A DNA stretch of 64,000 nt from a bacterium (lineage in GTDB: Bacteria > Myxococcota > UBA727 > JAUIJE01), in contig JAUIJE010000011.1 of the NCBI GenBank assembly GCA_030431455.1, positions 186,001 through 250,000 of the forward strand, in the 5' to 3' direction. Each line of letters opens with the position of its first letter. The first letter of the stretch is position 1. The position numbers and the translations under genes are program-made. This document shows positions 35,770-43,390 of this stretch, piece by piece. Below the pieces are notes generated by a model that saw only the letters and a list, made by a program, of their open reading frames with translations, searched no databases and was not told where the DNA came from.

Positions 35770-36237
35770 TTACGACGCGTTGGGACGGGTCGCGGCCTTG
35801 GCCAGGGCGAGCAGGGCTTTGAGGTGCTCGGGGGTGAGCTCGAGGAGCGCGGCCGCGTCCTCCTCGGTGTGCACCACGGTGGCGTGGCCGGCCCCGCTCT
35901 CCCGGGCGTGCCGGCGCAACTGCAGCGCGCCGGTGGGCGACTGGCTCAACAGCACGACCTTTTCCGCGGTGAGGAACAGCCGCGAGCGCGGCTCTTTGAT
36001 CGCCTGCTCGAACGCGGGGTCGTTGCGGCCGGCCACGTCCCGGACGTCGAGCAGCACCCGCCCGTGCCCGTCGAGGGCTTTGTCGGTGAGGCGGTCGAAT
36101 GAGGGCGCGATGTGCTCCAGTGCCGCATAGGGCACGCTCGAGCGCCAAGCGATCAACACCCGGGGGGCGAGAGCGCAACCAAAGTACGCGTCTTCCGCGG
36201 GGAGGGCTCGGCTTTCAGGGGTGCCACCAGCGGGCAT
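35770..36237 (-). CDS. STAS/SpoIIAA-like protein, tandem paralogue A
   Basis: 155 residues. The layout of a strand (RVLIAWRSSVPYAALEHIAPSF), then LLDVRDVAGRNDPAFEQAI, then KVVLLSQSPTGALQLRRHAR resembles STAS-fold (SpoIIAA-like) proteins. It shares DVAGRNDPxFEQA and GALQLxRHAR with the gene immediately upstream at 36279-36722, so the two are tandem duplicates. The function is unknown; STAS-like modules usually act in signalling. Confidence 0.65.
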   Translation of the reverse strand: MPAGGTPESRALPAEDAYFGCALAPRVLIAWRSSVPYAALEHIAPSFDRLTDKALDGHGRVLLDVRDVAGRNDPAFEQAIKEPRSRLFLTAEKVVLLSQSPTGALQLRRHARESGAGHATVVHTEEDAAALLELTPEHLKALLALAKAATRPNAS

Positions 36238-36278
36238 GCGCACAACTCCGAATCGACGTCGACCAAACGACGTCCACG

Positions 36279-36722
36279 CTAGCGCGAATCGGCGGCATTT
36301 CCGAGGGGCGTGCGGATGGCGTCGAACGCGGACTGCAGGGCCTGGGGCGCCATCTGTACCGCCCCCGCCGCGGCCGGCACCGAGGCCACCACGAGCACAT
36401 TGTGGACCCCGTCTTCGCGGGCGTGCCGCTGCAGTTGCAGCGCACCGATGGGCGAGCTGACCAGCACCACCGCCAGCTCGTAGGCGGCGTACAGCGCGGC
36501 GCGGGGGCCGCTCACCGCCTGCTCGAAGCGGGGATCGTTGCGCCCGGCCACGTCCCGCAGGTCCATGACGAACTTCTGTACCCCTTGGCGGCGGGGAAGC
36601 TCGATCAACGCGGCGAACGCCGGCGCGACGTCCTCGAGCCGCGCGTACGGCGTCGGGGTGCGCCAGATCGCGGCGACCGGGCCGTCGACCGCGACGCGAA
36701 AGTACCGAGACGTTGTTCCCAC
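36279..36722 (-). CDS. STAS/SpoIIAA-like protein, tandem paralogue B
   Basis: 147 residues from a GTG start. AAIWRTPTPYARLEDVAPAF, FVMDLRDVAGRNDPRFEQAV and VVLVSSPIGALQLQRHARED parallel paralogue A closely. The 41 bp between the genes contains little else. The shared glycine-rich 'DVAGRNDP' lies where the STAS fold would have its phosphorylation loop, but no obvious Ser/Thr occupies it, so classical phosphorylation is not supported. Confidence 0.65.
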   Translation of the reverse strand: MGTTSRYFRVAVDGPVAAIWRTPTPYARLEDVAPAFAALIELPRRQGVQKFVMDLRDVAGRNDPRFEQAVSGPRAALYAAYELAVVLVSSPIGALQLQRHAREDGVHNVLVVASVPAAAGAVQMAPQALQSAFDAIRTPLGNAADSR

Positions 36723-36759
36723 CGAGCACCCATCGACCCAACCAATGGAGAAGACAAGT

Positions 36760-37704
36760 CTAGGACGGGATCGACGGCGGCTGCTCGCGTGGCTCAGGAC
36801 GAGCCAAGGTCTCGAGCAGCACTTGGTCGACGTGCAGGTCGACTTGGGGGAAGGCGATGGTGATGCCGTGTTCCCGCAAAGCCTTGAATATCTCGCGACG
36901 CAGGCTCGAGAGGGTCATGGGCGACGACCAGGGGTCGTTGGTCCAGATGGACACGTCGAAGTTGACGTTGCTGTCGCCAAAGCCAGTGCACAACACCCGC
37001 GGGTCGCGCTCCTTGGTGCGCGCGGGGAACTGGCGGGCGGTCTGGTACAGCACCTCGTCGACGAGCTCGAGGTCGGAGGTGTAGGACACGCCGACCTGGG
37101 CCCGCAGCCGGTAGAGGCTGTCGGTGAGGGTGAAGTTGCGCACCACGTCCTTGGCCAAGGTGGCGTTGGGGATGATGATGCTCTCGTCGTCGAGGGTGCG
37201 GCCCACGGTGGCGCGCAGGCGGAGCTCGTCGACGCGCACCAGGGTGCCCTCGACGAGGAGGATGTCGCCGGGCTTGATGGTTTGCTCGAAGATGAGCAGC
37301 AGGCCGGCCACGATGTTTTGGGCGACGTTCTGAAACGCGAGCCCCGCGCCCACCGCGAACACCGCACCCGCGGCGAACAGCGCGCCGAGGTCGATGCCGA
37401 GGGTGCCGACGGCGATGGAGAAGCCGAGAAACCAGACCAGGCCTTTGACCAGCCGTTCGGTCATGAGCCGCGCGCTCGGGGCCTGGAGCTTCTTGAGCAG
37501 CTCGCTTTTGAGCACCGCGTTGCCGAGGAACTTGGCCAGCAGGTTGGTGAGCACGAGCACCAGCACCGCGATGAGCAGGGTGGGCCCGTCGATGGGGGTT
37601 CCGGAAATGGTGAACAGCGGTCCGGTGACCAGCTTTTTTCCCAGGTCGACGACGCCTTCGTTCACCGCAAAAAACCCTCCAACGAAGAAGGGTCCCGCCG
37701 CCAA
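36760..37704 (-). CDS. MscS-type small-conductance mechanosensitive channel
   Basis: 314 residues with three transmembrane helices. The pore helix is GALFAAGAVFAVGAGLAFQNVAQNIVAG, rich in Gly/Ala and matching the MscS TM3 pattern. The soluble beta-domain follows (KPGDILLVEGTLVRVDELRLRATVGRTLDDESIIIPNATL), with the C-terminal alpha/beta domain last. It opens under hypo-osmotic membrane tension. The length is similar to the 286-residue E. coli MscS. Confidence 0.9.
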   Translation of the reverse strand: MAAGPFFVGGFFAVNEGVVDLGKKLVTGPLFTISGTPIDGPTLLIAVLVLVLTNLLAKFLGNAVLKSELLKKLQAPSARLMTERLVKGLVWFLGFSIAVGTLGIDLGALFAAGAVFAVGAGLAFQNVAQNIVAGLLLIFEQTIKPGDILLVEGTLVRVDELRLRATVGRTLDDESIIIPNATLAKDVVRNFTLTDSLYRLRAQVGVSYTSDLELVDEVLYQTARQFPARTKERDPRVLCTGFGDSNVNFDVSIWTNDPWSSPMTLSSLRREIFKALREHGITIAFPQVDLHVDQVLLETLARPEPREQPPSIPS

Positions 37705-37734
37705 CCGGGCCGCGCAAATTTTCCGCCGGGCCGG

Positions 37735-38799
37735 CTAGATCTTGTCGTGGGCGATGGCCCCCTGGGCCAGTCCGCTCAAAAGCTGGGTGGCCTGGAGCAT
37801 CATCGCGAAGCGCGGATCCTTCGTGAGCCCCCGCTTGAACCGCGCGTAGATCTGCTGGGTCACCACCGCGGTCTTGAACAGGCCGAACACGTAATAGAAC
37901 AAGATCTCGTCGACGTTGCGCCCGGTCTTTTCCGCGTACCGGTCCACCAGCTCGCGCCGGGTCATCGCCCCCGGGAGGTGGGTGGGCCCAAACCGCGCCT
38001 CGTGCAGCGGGGCCGGGTCATCGGCCTGGACCCAGTAGCTGAGCATGGTGCCGACATCCATCAACGGATCGCCCCGGGTGCTCATCTCCCAGTCGAACAC
38101 CGCCACCACCTTCGACAATGAATCTGCATCCAGCATCACGTTGTCGAACTTGTAGTCGTTGTGCAAAAGCACCGGCGCCGCGGAGGCGGGAAGCTTGTCC
38201 GCGAGCCAGGCCATGGTCGCGTTCATCGCGTCGATGTCGTCGGTCTGGGCCTTTTGGTACCGGCCCGTCCAGCCCTCGACCTGTCGCTGAACATACCCGT
38301 CGGGGTGGCCCCAGGTGATGCCCGCGGCGTCGCAATCGATGGCGTGCAGTTCGCACAGGGTATCCACCAACAGCTCGCACCAGGCCCGGGCTTGGTCGGG
38401 ATCGCCCGCGACCCCGTCGGGGAGCTTCTTGCGCAGCACCGCGCCCTGGCACCGCTCGGTGAGATAAAAATCGCAGCCGAGCACGTCGTGGTCGTCACAG
38501 AAGAACACCGGGCGCGGGACCTTGCCCCACACCGGGTGCAGCTTGTCGAGCACCCGCCACTCGCGGGACATGTCGTGGGCCCCTTGGCCGGACACGCCGA
38601 AGGGCGGACGCCGGAGCACAAACTCCTGGCCGTCCTCGTAGGCGAGCAGGTACGTGAGGTTGGAGTGCCCCCGGCGAAACTGTGACAAGCGAGCGGGGCC
38701 GGTGAGCCCCACTTCGCGCTCCAGCACCGGGAGCAGCTGGTCGAGGTCGAGCTGTTCGCCGTCGCGGACGTCGCCCGCCTGGTCCCGCACGTCGGTCAT
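37735..38799 (-). CDS. APH-family phosphotransferase (ACAD10/11 N-domain-like, LvaA-like)
   Basis: 354 residues. There is an ATP-binding N-lobe, FRRGHSNLTYLL and EFVLRRPPFG. The catalytic loop is LLHNDYKFDNVMLD (HNDYKxxN), and the metal Asp is in VFDWEMSTRGDPLMDVG. This branch is the one fused to acyl-CoA dehydrogenase in eukaryotic ACAD10/11. It corresponds to LvaA of Pseudomonas putida, which phosphorylates 4-hydroxyacyl-CoA. The start overlaps the stop of the upstream acyl-CoA dehydrogenase by 4 nt, strong support for a shared pathway. Confidence 0.88.
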   Translation of the reverse strand: MTDVRDQAGDVRDGEQLDLDQLLPVLEREVGLTGPARLSQFRRGHSNLTYLLAYEDGQEFVLRRPPFGVSGQGAHDMSREWRVLDKLHPVWGKVPRPVFFCDDHDVLGCDFYLTERCQGAVLRKKLPDGVAGDPDQARAWCELLVDTLCELHAIDCDAAGITWGHPDGYVQRQVEGWTGRYQKAQTDDIDAMNATMAWLADKLPASAAPVLLHNDYKFDNVMLDADSLSKVVAVFDWEMSTRGDPLMDVGTMLSYWVQADDPAPLHEARFGPTHLPGAMTRRELVDRYAEKTGRNVDEILFYYVFGLFKTAVVTQQIYARFKRGLTKDPRFAMMLQATQLLSGLAQGAIAHDKI

Positions 38800-39986
38800 G
38801 CCCGGGCTCCCTTCAGCAGGCTCTTGGCCACCACGAGTTTGTGCACCTCGTCGGGCCCGTCGTAGATGCGCGCCCCCCGCTCGTGGGCGTAGAAGAACGC
38901 GAGCACGGTGTCGTCGGTGAGCCCCCGCGCGCCCTGGACCTGGACCGCGCGGTCGACGACCCCGAGCATGATGTTGGCCACCAGGTATTTGATCGCGGAG
39001 ATCTCCACCCGGGCCGCGCGGAACCCCTCGCGCTCGACCTTGTCCGCGGCCGCGAGCACCGACCAGGTGGCGGCGTCGATCTCGGCCTTGCTCTCCGCGA
39101 TCCACATCTGCACCTGCTGCTTGTCCGCGAGCACCCCGTCGCCGAGCGAACGGGTGGCCGCGCGTTCGATCATCAAGTCGAGCGCGCGCTCGGCGATGCC
39201 GAGCCACCGCATACAGTGGTGAATGCGGCCCGGGCCGAGCCGTTGCTGGGCGATCAGAAAGCCCGCCCCCCGCGGTCCGAGCAGCGCGTCCTTCGGCACC
39301 TTCACGTCGTGAAACTTCACCTCGCTGTGCGAGAAGAAGCCTTCGCCCCCGTGGCCGAACAGCGGGATGTTGCGCACGTGCTCGAAGCCGTCCGCGTCGG
39401 TGGGCACAATGAACATGGAGGCCCGGCCGTGGCGCGGTCCCTCGGGCTCGGTCACCGCCATCACGATGGCGAAGCGCGACCCGTCGTGGGCGGTGGAGAA
39501 CCATTTGTGGCCGTTGAGCACCCAGCCGTCGTCGGTCTCGTCCGCGGTCGTCGACAACACCGTGGGATTGGAGCCCGCGTTGTCCGGCTCGGTCATACAA
39601 AAGCAGCTGCGGATGTCGCCGCGCACCAGGGGGGCCAAGTACTGCTCTTTTTGCGCGTCGGTCCCGTGCTCGTGCAGCACCTCGATGTTGCCCGCGTCGG
39701 GGGCCTGGCACCCGAACACATAGTGGCCGAGGGGCGAGCGGCCCATGACCTTCGAAAGCAGGCCGAGCTCCTTGAGGGACAGGCCCGCGCCCCCGAGCTC
39801 GGGGGGGAACACCGGGCCGTACAGGCCCGCGACCCGGACCGCGTCCCGGGCTTTGTCGAGGGCGGGCTGGAGCTTGAAGTAGCCCTCCGAGAACAGCCGC
39901 GGCTCGAGGGGGAGCACGTGTTCGTCGAGGAGGGTGCGGCAGGAGGCGAGCTTTTGCTGGAAGGGGCCGGGAATCGAAAAATCCAT
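38796..39986 (-). CDS. Acyl-CoA dehydrogenase (ACAD10/11, LvaC-like)
   Basis: 396 residues, typical acyl-CoA dehydrogenase length. FGCQAPDAGNIEVLHEHGTDAQKEQ and CFCMTEPDNAGSNP are the ACAD10/11-type flavin/substrate motifs. GHKWFSTAHDG holds a conserved loop, and LGPGRIHHCMRWLGIAERALDLM and QVQGARGLTDDT are C-terminal signatures. It probably converts phosphorylated 4-hydroxyacyl-CoA to the enoyl-CoA when paired with the neighbouring kinase; this is inferred from the lva and ACAD11 systems. FAD dependence is known for the family. Confidence 0.93.
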   Translation of the reverse strand: MDFSIPGPFQQKLASCRTLLDEHVLPLEPRLFSEGYFKLQPALDKARDAVRVAGLYGPVFPPELGGAGLSLKELGLLSKVMGRSPLGHYVFGCQAPDAGNIEVLHEHGTDAQKEQYLAPLVRGDIRSCFCMTEPDNAGSNPTVLSTTADETDDGWVLNGHKWFSTAHDGSRFAIVMAVTEPEGPRHGRASMFIVPTDADGFEHVRNIPLFGHGGEGFFSHSEVKFHDVKVPKDALLGPRGAGFLIAQQRLGPGRIHHCMRWLGIAERALDLMIERAATRSLGDGVLADKQQVQMWIAESKAEIDAATWSVLAAADKVEREGFRAARVEISAIKYLVANIMLGVVDRAVQVQGARGLTDDTVLAFFYAHERGARIYDGPDEVHKLVVAKSLLKGARA

Positions 39987-40050
39987 GGCCCCGCCTACCG
40001 CGCAGGAGCGCCCGGCGCATCCGGGTTCGGGCCGGCGGGGGGCGCCCGGG

Positions 40051-40731
40051 TCACACGAAGGTGATGAGACCGTCCTCGTCGTCGAGGTGGTCGTGCGCGT
40101 TGAAGCGAAACAGCATCGGGTGGCCGCCGCGGTAGACAAACTCGGTCACGCTGGCGTTGACCACCGACCAGGCGAGGTGCATGGCCCGCCCGGGCGGAAT
40201 CTCCAGACACGCGCGCACCGCCACGCCCACCGGGCCCCCCGAGGTCACCACCGCCACGCGCTGGCCCTTCATCGCGTGCACGCGGTCGAGCCCCTCGCGC
40301 ACCCGCTCCTCGAACCGGGCGAAACTCTCCAGCTCTTCGGTGTCGAACGCCCCCTCGGCCCACAGCTCGATCACCCGGAACACCGCCCGCTTGAACGCGT
40401 CGCTGTGCCCGCCTTCGGCAAAGCCGGCCGCGATCACCGGGTCGGTCGAGGCGAGGGCAGGCCCGAAGCGCCGCACGAGGGAAAACGCCGGAAACTCCGC
40501 AAACGCCTCGTCAAACACCAGCTCCGGCAGCGCCCCGGCCGCCCCTTCGCGCATCGCGTCCGCGGTCTGGCGGTGGCGTTTCATGGGCCCGGCGATCAGC
40601 ACCTCGATGGGGCGGCGCCAGCGGGCGAGGGCGGCCCCCAGCTTCTTGGACTGTTGGCCCCCGAGCGGGCTGAGCTGGTCGTAATCGGCGGCGCCAAAGC
40701 TGGCCTGGCCGTGTCGGATGAGCGCGATCAT
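40051..40731 (-). CDS. Histidine phosphatase (phosphoglycerate-mutase-like)
   Basis: 226 residues. The catalytic LIRHGQASF (RHG) lies at residues 4-12. The second arginine is in AGPMKRHRQTADAM, a Glu in VFDEAFAEF is the probable proton donor, and VVTSGGPVGVAVRACL replaces the usual second catalytic His ('SHG') with SGG. Activity may therefore be altered. It lies 64 bp downstream of the acyl-CoA dehydrogenase, with the same orientation and likely the same operon. Confidence 0.87.
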   Translation of the reverse strand: MIALIRHGQASFGAADYDQLSPLGGQQSKKLGAALARWRRPIEVLIAGPMKRHRQTADAMREGAAGALPELVFDEAFAEFPAFSLVRRFGPALASTDPVIAAGFAEGGHSDAFKRAVFRVIELWAEGAFDTEELESFARFEERVREGLDRVHAMKGQRVAVVTSGGPVGVAVRACLEIPPGRAMHLAWSVVNASVTEFVYRGGHPMLFRFNAHDHLDDEDGLITFV

Positions 40732-40952
40732 GCCCGGGCATCATCATCAAACTCGACCACAAAACGAAAGAGCCGAGTGAATTCCGGGACATACACACAC
40801 AAAGCGAGGGTTCTCCCCCCGCAATACTTTATATTTTTTCGCGTCACGGTGAGCTGCTATTGTATCCGAAATCGGCCCAGCAGCGGTCAACATGATCGCC
40901 AACCGAGAATCCACCGGGTTCACAGGATCGAACGAAGCCTAGGTTTGCCAGC
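40732..40952. other. 221-bp region, locally AT-rich, divergent promoters
   Basis: It separates the histidine phosphatase (minus) from the small AbrB-like gene (plus). The stretch around 40823-40865 (ACTTTATATTTTTTCG, then GCTATTGTATCC) is far more A/T-rich than the surroundings. TAGGTT at 40940-40945 ends 7 nt before the ATG at 40953. I see no gene. Confidence 0.5.
40940..40945 (+). promoter_or_regulatory. Candidate -10 element (TAGGTT) of a leaderless transcript
   Basis: TAGGTT ends 7 nt before the ATG at 40953. Confidence 0.35.
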
Positions 40953-41327
40953 ATGAAAAATGGAAAACGAACCCTGGTCTCCTACAAAGACGTGCAATTG
41001 GCCTATCTCCTCGAGGGCGTGTCCGCCGTCGAGCGCCAGTGGCAGACCGGGAACGTGAGCAAAGCGACCATCCGGCGGGCGGTGAAGCGCCTGCAGGAGT
41101 CCGACGAGGACGTGGCGGAGTTCGAGCGCTGGGTGGCGGCCAACATCGGGCCCATCGGCCGGGGCCGGTCATCCCCCCAGCCGGGGGAGACCCGATCCTA
41201 CAAAGTGCAACAGTTGCAGAACGGGGGCGGGCCTTTCTTGCGTTTGCCCATCGACTCTCTGGGCGTAAAGAAGGAAGATATTGTGCGCGTCCAGTTCGAC
41301 AAGGACCAGATCGTGGTGACGCGCTGA
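40953..41327 (+). CDS. Small regulator-like protein with AbrB-like C-terminus
   Basis: 124 residues. The helical N-terminal part (YKDVQLAYLLEGVSAVERQWQ, then IRRAVKRLQESDEDVAEFERWV) is followed by RSYKVQQLQNGGGPFLRLPIDSLGVKKEDIVRVQFDKDQIVV. The latter has the beta-hairpin, 'RLPxxxLGVxxGD' and final strand pattern of AbrB/SpoVT DNA-binding domains, here near the C-terminus. DNA binding is inferred. The low-GC start region lacks a Shine-Dalgarno. Confidence 0.65.
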   Translation: MKNGKRTLVSYKDVQLAYLLEGVSAVERQWQTGNVSKATIRRAVKRLQESDEDVAEFERWVAANIGPIGRGRSSPQPGETRSYKVQQLQNGGGPFLRLPIDSLGVKKEDIVRVQFDKDQIVVTR

Positions 41328-41390
41328 TTCGATTGGTGTGGGGGCACCGCATGAACAACACGCAAACGCGAATGACACTGGGGGGTGATC

Positions 41391-42017
41391 ATGCCGCCGC
41401 CGTTGACTGAAGACGCGCTCGACGAAAAGCGCGTTTCGATTTTAGAAGCCGCACGCGCGGTCTGCCGTGAGACGGGTCTTGATGGCATCAAGATGGCCGA
41501 CATCGCGGCCCGGGCGCGGGTGTCGAAAGGCACCCTGTACCGGTTCTTCGACAGCAAAGAAGACCTGCTCACCGACATGGTGATCGTCGAGCAAGAGCGT
41601 TGCCTGCGCGAGCTCCAGCAGATCGAACGCAACGGGGCGGGGGTCGTCGACCAACTCGCCGCGGTGATTCGAACGTGCACGCAAGGGCGCACCGCGGAGA
41701 ACGTCTCGCTCAACATCCAGGCCTTGGGCGTGGCGCAACGCAGTCCGCGCACCGCCGAGAAGGTCGGGAGCAAGTTGAAGGACCTGTACAACCAACAGCA
41801 AGCGGTGATCGAACGCGTCATCGCCACCGGCACCCACAGCGGCGAACTCCGCCGCGGCATGGATGCGGAAGCGGCCGCGGCCGCGCTGATGGGTTTTTGT
41901 GACGGGTATTCGTACCGGGCGAGCTTCGATCCGCGCTTCGCGGAAGCCGCGCTCACCGCCCGGCTGTTCGAGCACGTGGTTGCCATCGGTCGACCCGAGC
42001 GGCAACAGGTGGCGTGA
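41391..42017 (+). CDS. TetR-family transcriptional regulator
   Basis: 208 residues. SILEAARAVCRETGLDGIKMADIAARARVSKGTLYRFFDSKEDLL is a standard TetR N-domain. The ATG at 41391 is preferred to GTG at 41385 because GGGGGGT is better spaced. Its stop overlaps the GTG start of the ketopantoate-reductase-like gene, so the pair forms an operon and the regulator probably controls it. The effector is unknown. Confidence 0.88.
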   Translation: MPPPLTEDALDEKRVSILEAARAVCRETGLDGIKMADIAARARVSKGTLYRFFDSKEDLLTDMVIVEQERCLRELQQIERNGAGVVDQLAAVIRTCTQGRTAENVSLNIQALGVAQRSPRTAEKVGSKLKDLYNQQQAVIERVIATGTHSGELRRGMDAEAAAAALMGFCDGYSYRASFDPRFAEAALTARLFEHVVAIGRPERQQVA

Positions 42018-42775
42018 CCGAGCTGATCGTCGTCGGGCCCGGTGAGCTGGGCCGATTTTTTGCCGGTGGGGCGCTCAAGCGGGGCACGGTGGTGCACCCG
42101 GTGCCCCGCGGTGCGTCCATCCAAGATGTAACTGCATCCGAGCACGCCCCGGTGCTGGTGGCGGTGCCGGAAAAGGCCCTCCCCGAGGTGGCCCGGGGGT
42201 TGCCCCCGGCGCGCCGGGCCCACGCCATCGTGGTGCAAAACGAGCTGTTCCCCCCGGGGTTGCAGCAGCTCGGCTTGGCCGAGGCCACCGTCGCGGTGGT
42301 GTGGCTGGCGAAAAAGGCGGGCCAGCCGGTGCGCGTCGCGCGCGCGTCGGAGGCCCACGGCCCCCACGCCGCGGACTTCGTGCAGTGGTGCGCCGCGCTG
42401 GACGTGCCCGCGCGGGAGCTGCCCGATGCAACGGCATTGGCGGCGGCGCTGATCGAGAAGTACGCGTTTATTCTCGCCATCAACACGCTGGGGCTGCGCG
42501 ATCCGATCACCATCGGGGCCTGGCTTGACCGGGACGAAGCCCAAGTCGACGCCGTGATCGACGACGCCGCGCGTTTGGGGGCGGCGCTGTGCGGCCCGGG
42601 CGCCCCCGCGGGCCACGACGCCAAAGGTCCGGTCAAAGAAGCGATGCGCGCGTTGTCCGACTACCCGGCCAAAGGCCGCACCGCGGCGGATCGATTGCAC
42701 AAGGCGTGGGCCGAGGCGGAGGCCCGTGGCCTCGACGTGCCCGCCTTGCGATCGGTCAAAAACTCGCTGGGCTGA
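42014..42775 (+). CDS. Rossmann-fold protein, ketopantoate-reductase-like
   Basis: 253 residues. The dinucleotide-binding start ELIVVGPGELGRFFAGGAL has the GxGxxG spacing. VVQNELFPPGLQQL and a helical second half (DEAQVDAVIDDAARLGAAL; GPVKEAMRALSDYPAKGRTAADRLHKAW) recall the ApbA/PanE two-domain plan. Some catalytic residues of ketopantoate reductase, such as the conserved lysine, are not convincingly placed, so the true substrate is open. The GTG start overlaps the tetR stop. Confidence 0.6.
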   Translation: MTELIVVGPGELGRFFAGGALKRGTVVHPVPRGASIQDVTASEHAPVLVAVPEKALPEVARGLPPARRAHAIVVQNELFPPGLQQLGLAEATVAVVWLAKKAGQPVRVARASEAHGPHAADFVQWCAALDVPARELPDATALAAALIEKYAFILAINTLGLRDPITIGAWLDRDEAQVDAVIDDAARLGAALCGPGAPAGHDAKGPVKEAMRALSDYPAKGRTAADRLHKAWAEAEARGLDVPALRSVKNSLG

Positions 42776-42797
42776 GGCCAGCGCGGTACCTCATGAC

Positions 42798-42932
42798 ATG
42801 GACCAAACCCCCGACGAGAGTTGGGCGGACCGCTTGCGACGCGCCAAAAAACGCGGATTGCTGGTGCCCGCCGCCCCCGACGACGACGCCCCCGCGCGCG
42901 GGGGCCTGACCCGACCGCACCGCGTGGGATAG
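42798..42932 (+). CDS. Small basic/acidic protein, unknown
   Basis: 44 residues (MDQTPDESWADRLRRAKKRG then LLVPAAPDDDAP). G/C-rich third positions and location between two plus-strand genes suggest it could be real, but there is no family match and no good ribosome site. It is a low-certainty call. Confidence 0.35.
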   Translation: MDQTPDESWADRLRRAKKRGLLVPAAPDDDAPARGGLTRPHRVG

Positions 42933-42957
42933 GCCTTTTGCCCGCGATTGCGTGCGC

Positions 42958-42963
42958 TATAGA
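42958..42963 (+). promoter_or_regulatory. Candidate -10 element (TATAGA) of a leaderless transcript
   Basis: TATAGA ends 6 nt before the ATG at 42970. No Shine-Dalgarno lies between. Confidence 0.5.
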
Positions 42964-42969
42964 CAGGGC

Positions 42970-43224
42970 ATGCGAGACACCTCGGACATTCGCATCGGCG
43001 TGGTCGTCGATGTCGCGGTGATGCGGCGCCTGGGCGACATGGCCCGGGAGCGCGGCGTGTCCGTCCCAGAGGTGATCTCGTCGATCCTGGCCGACGCCGC
43101 CCAGGCCTCGGACGCCCCCCGGCTCGAGGGCCCGGCCTTCGTCGAGGACAACACCCCCACCGATGTGGTCACCCACGCCGGCCACAAGTGGCGCCGGGTC
43201 AAAGACCCCACCACCGAAGAGTAG
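42970..43224 (+). CDS. Small protein, ribbon-helix-helix-like N-terminus
   Basis: 84 residues. IRIGVVVDVAVMRRLGDMARERGVSVPEVISSIL has the short strand, helix, turn and helix ('GVSVPEVI') arrangement of ribbon-helix-helix proteins. The C-terminal part (THAGHKWRRVKDPTTEE) is basic then acidic. DNA binding is inferred only from this pattern. The start is set by the TATAGA element 6 nt upstream. Confidence 0.55.
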   Translation: MRDTSDIRIGVVVDVAVMRRLGDMARERGVSVPEVISSILADAAQASDAPRLEGPAFVEDNTPTDVVTHAGHKWRRVKDPTTEE

Positions 43225-43330
43225 CCCGCGCGCGGACACCAGCGCGCACCGGCGTCTCCGCGTGACCCGAATGGCACTGTTTCTCGAAGGGGGTGAGGCG
43301 GCCCTGCACGCCGAACGAGCAGACCCACGG

Positions 43331-43345
43331 CGGAGCCGGGCTCCG
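43331..43345. terminator. Possible terminator stem between convergent genes
   Basis: CGGAGCC-G-GGCTCCG is a perfect 7-bp inverted repeat with a 1-nt centre, in the 166-bp gap between two convergent genes. A second weak stem (CGGCT...AGCCG, then ATTTT) follows about 20 nt further on. Confidence 0.35.
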
Positions 43346-43390
43346 CGAACAGGGCCCGGCTCGAAAGCGGCGCAGCCGATTTTGAGACGC

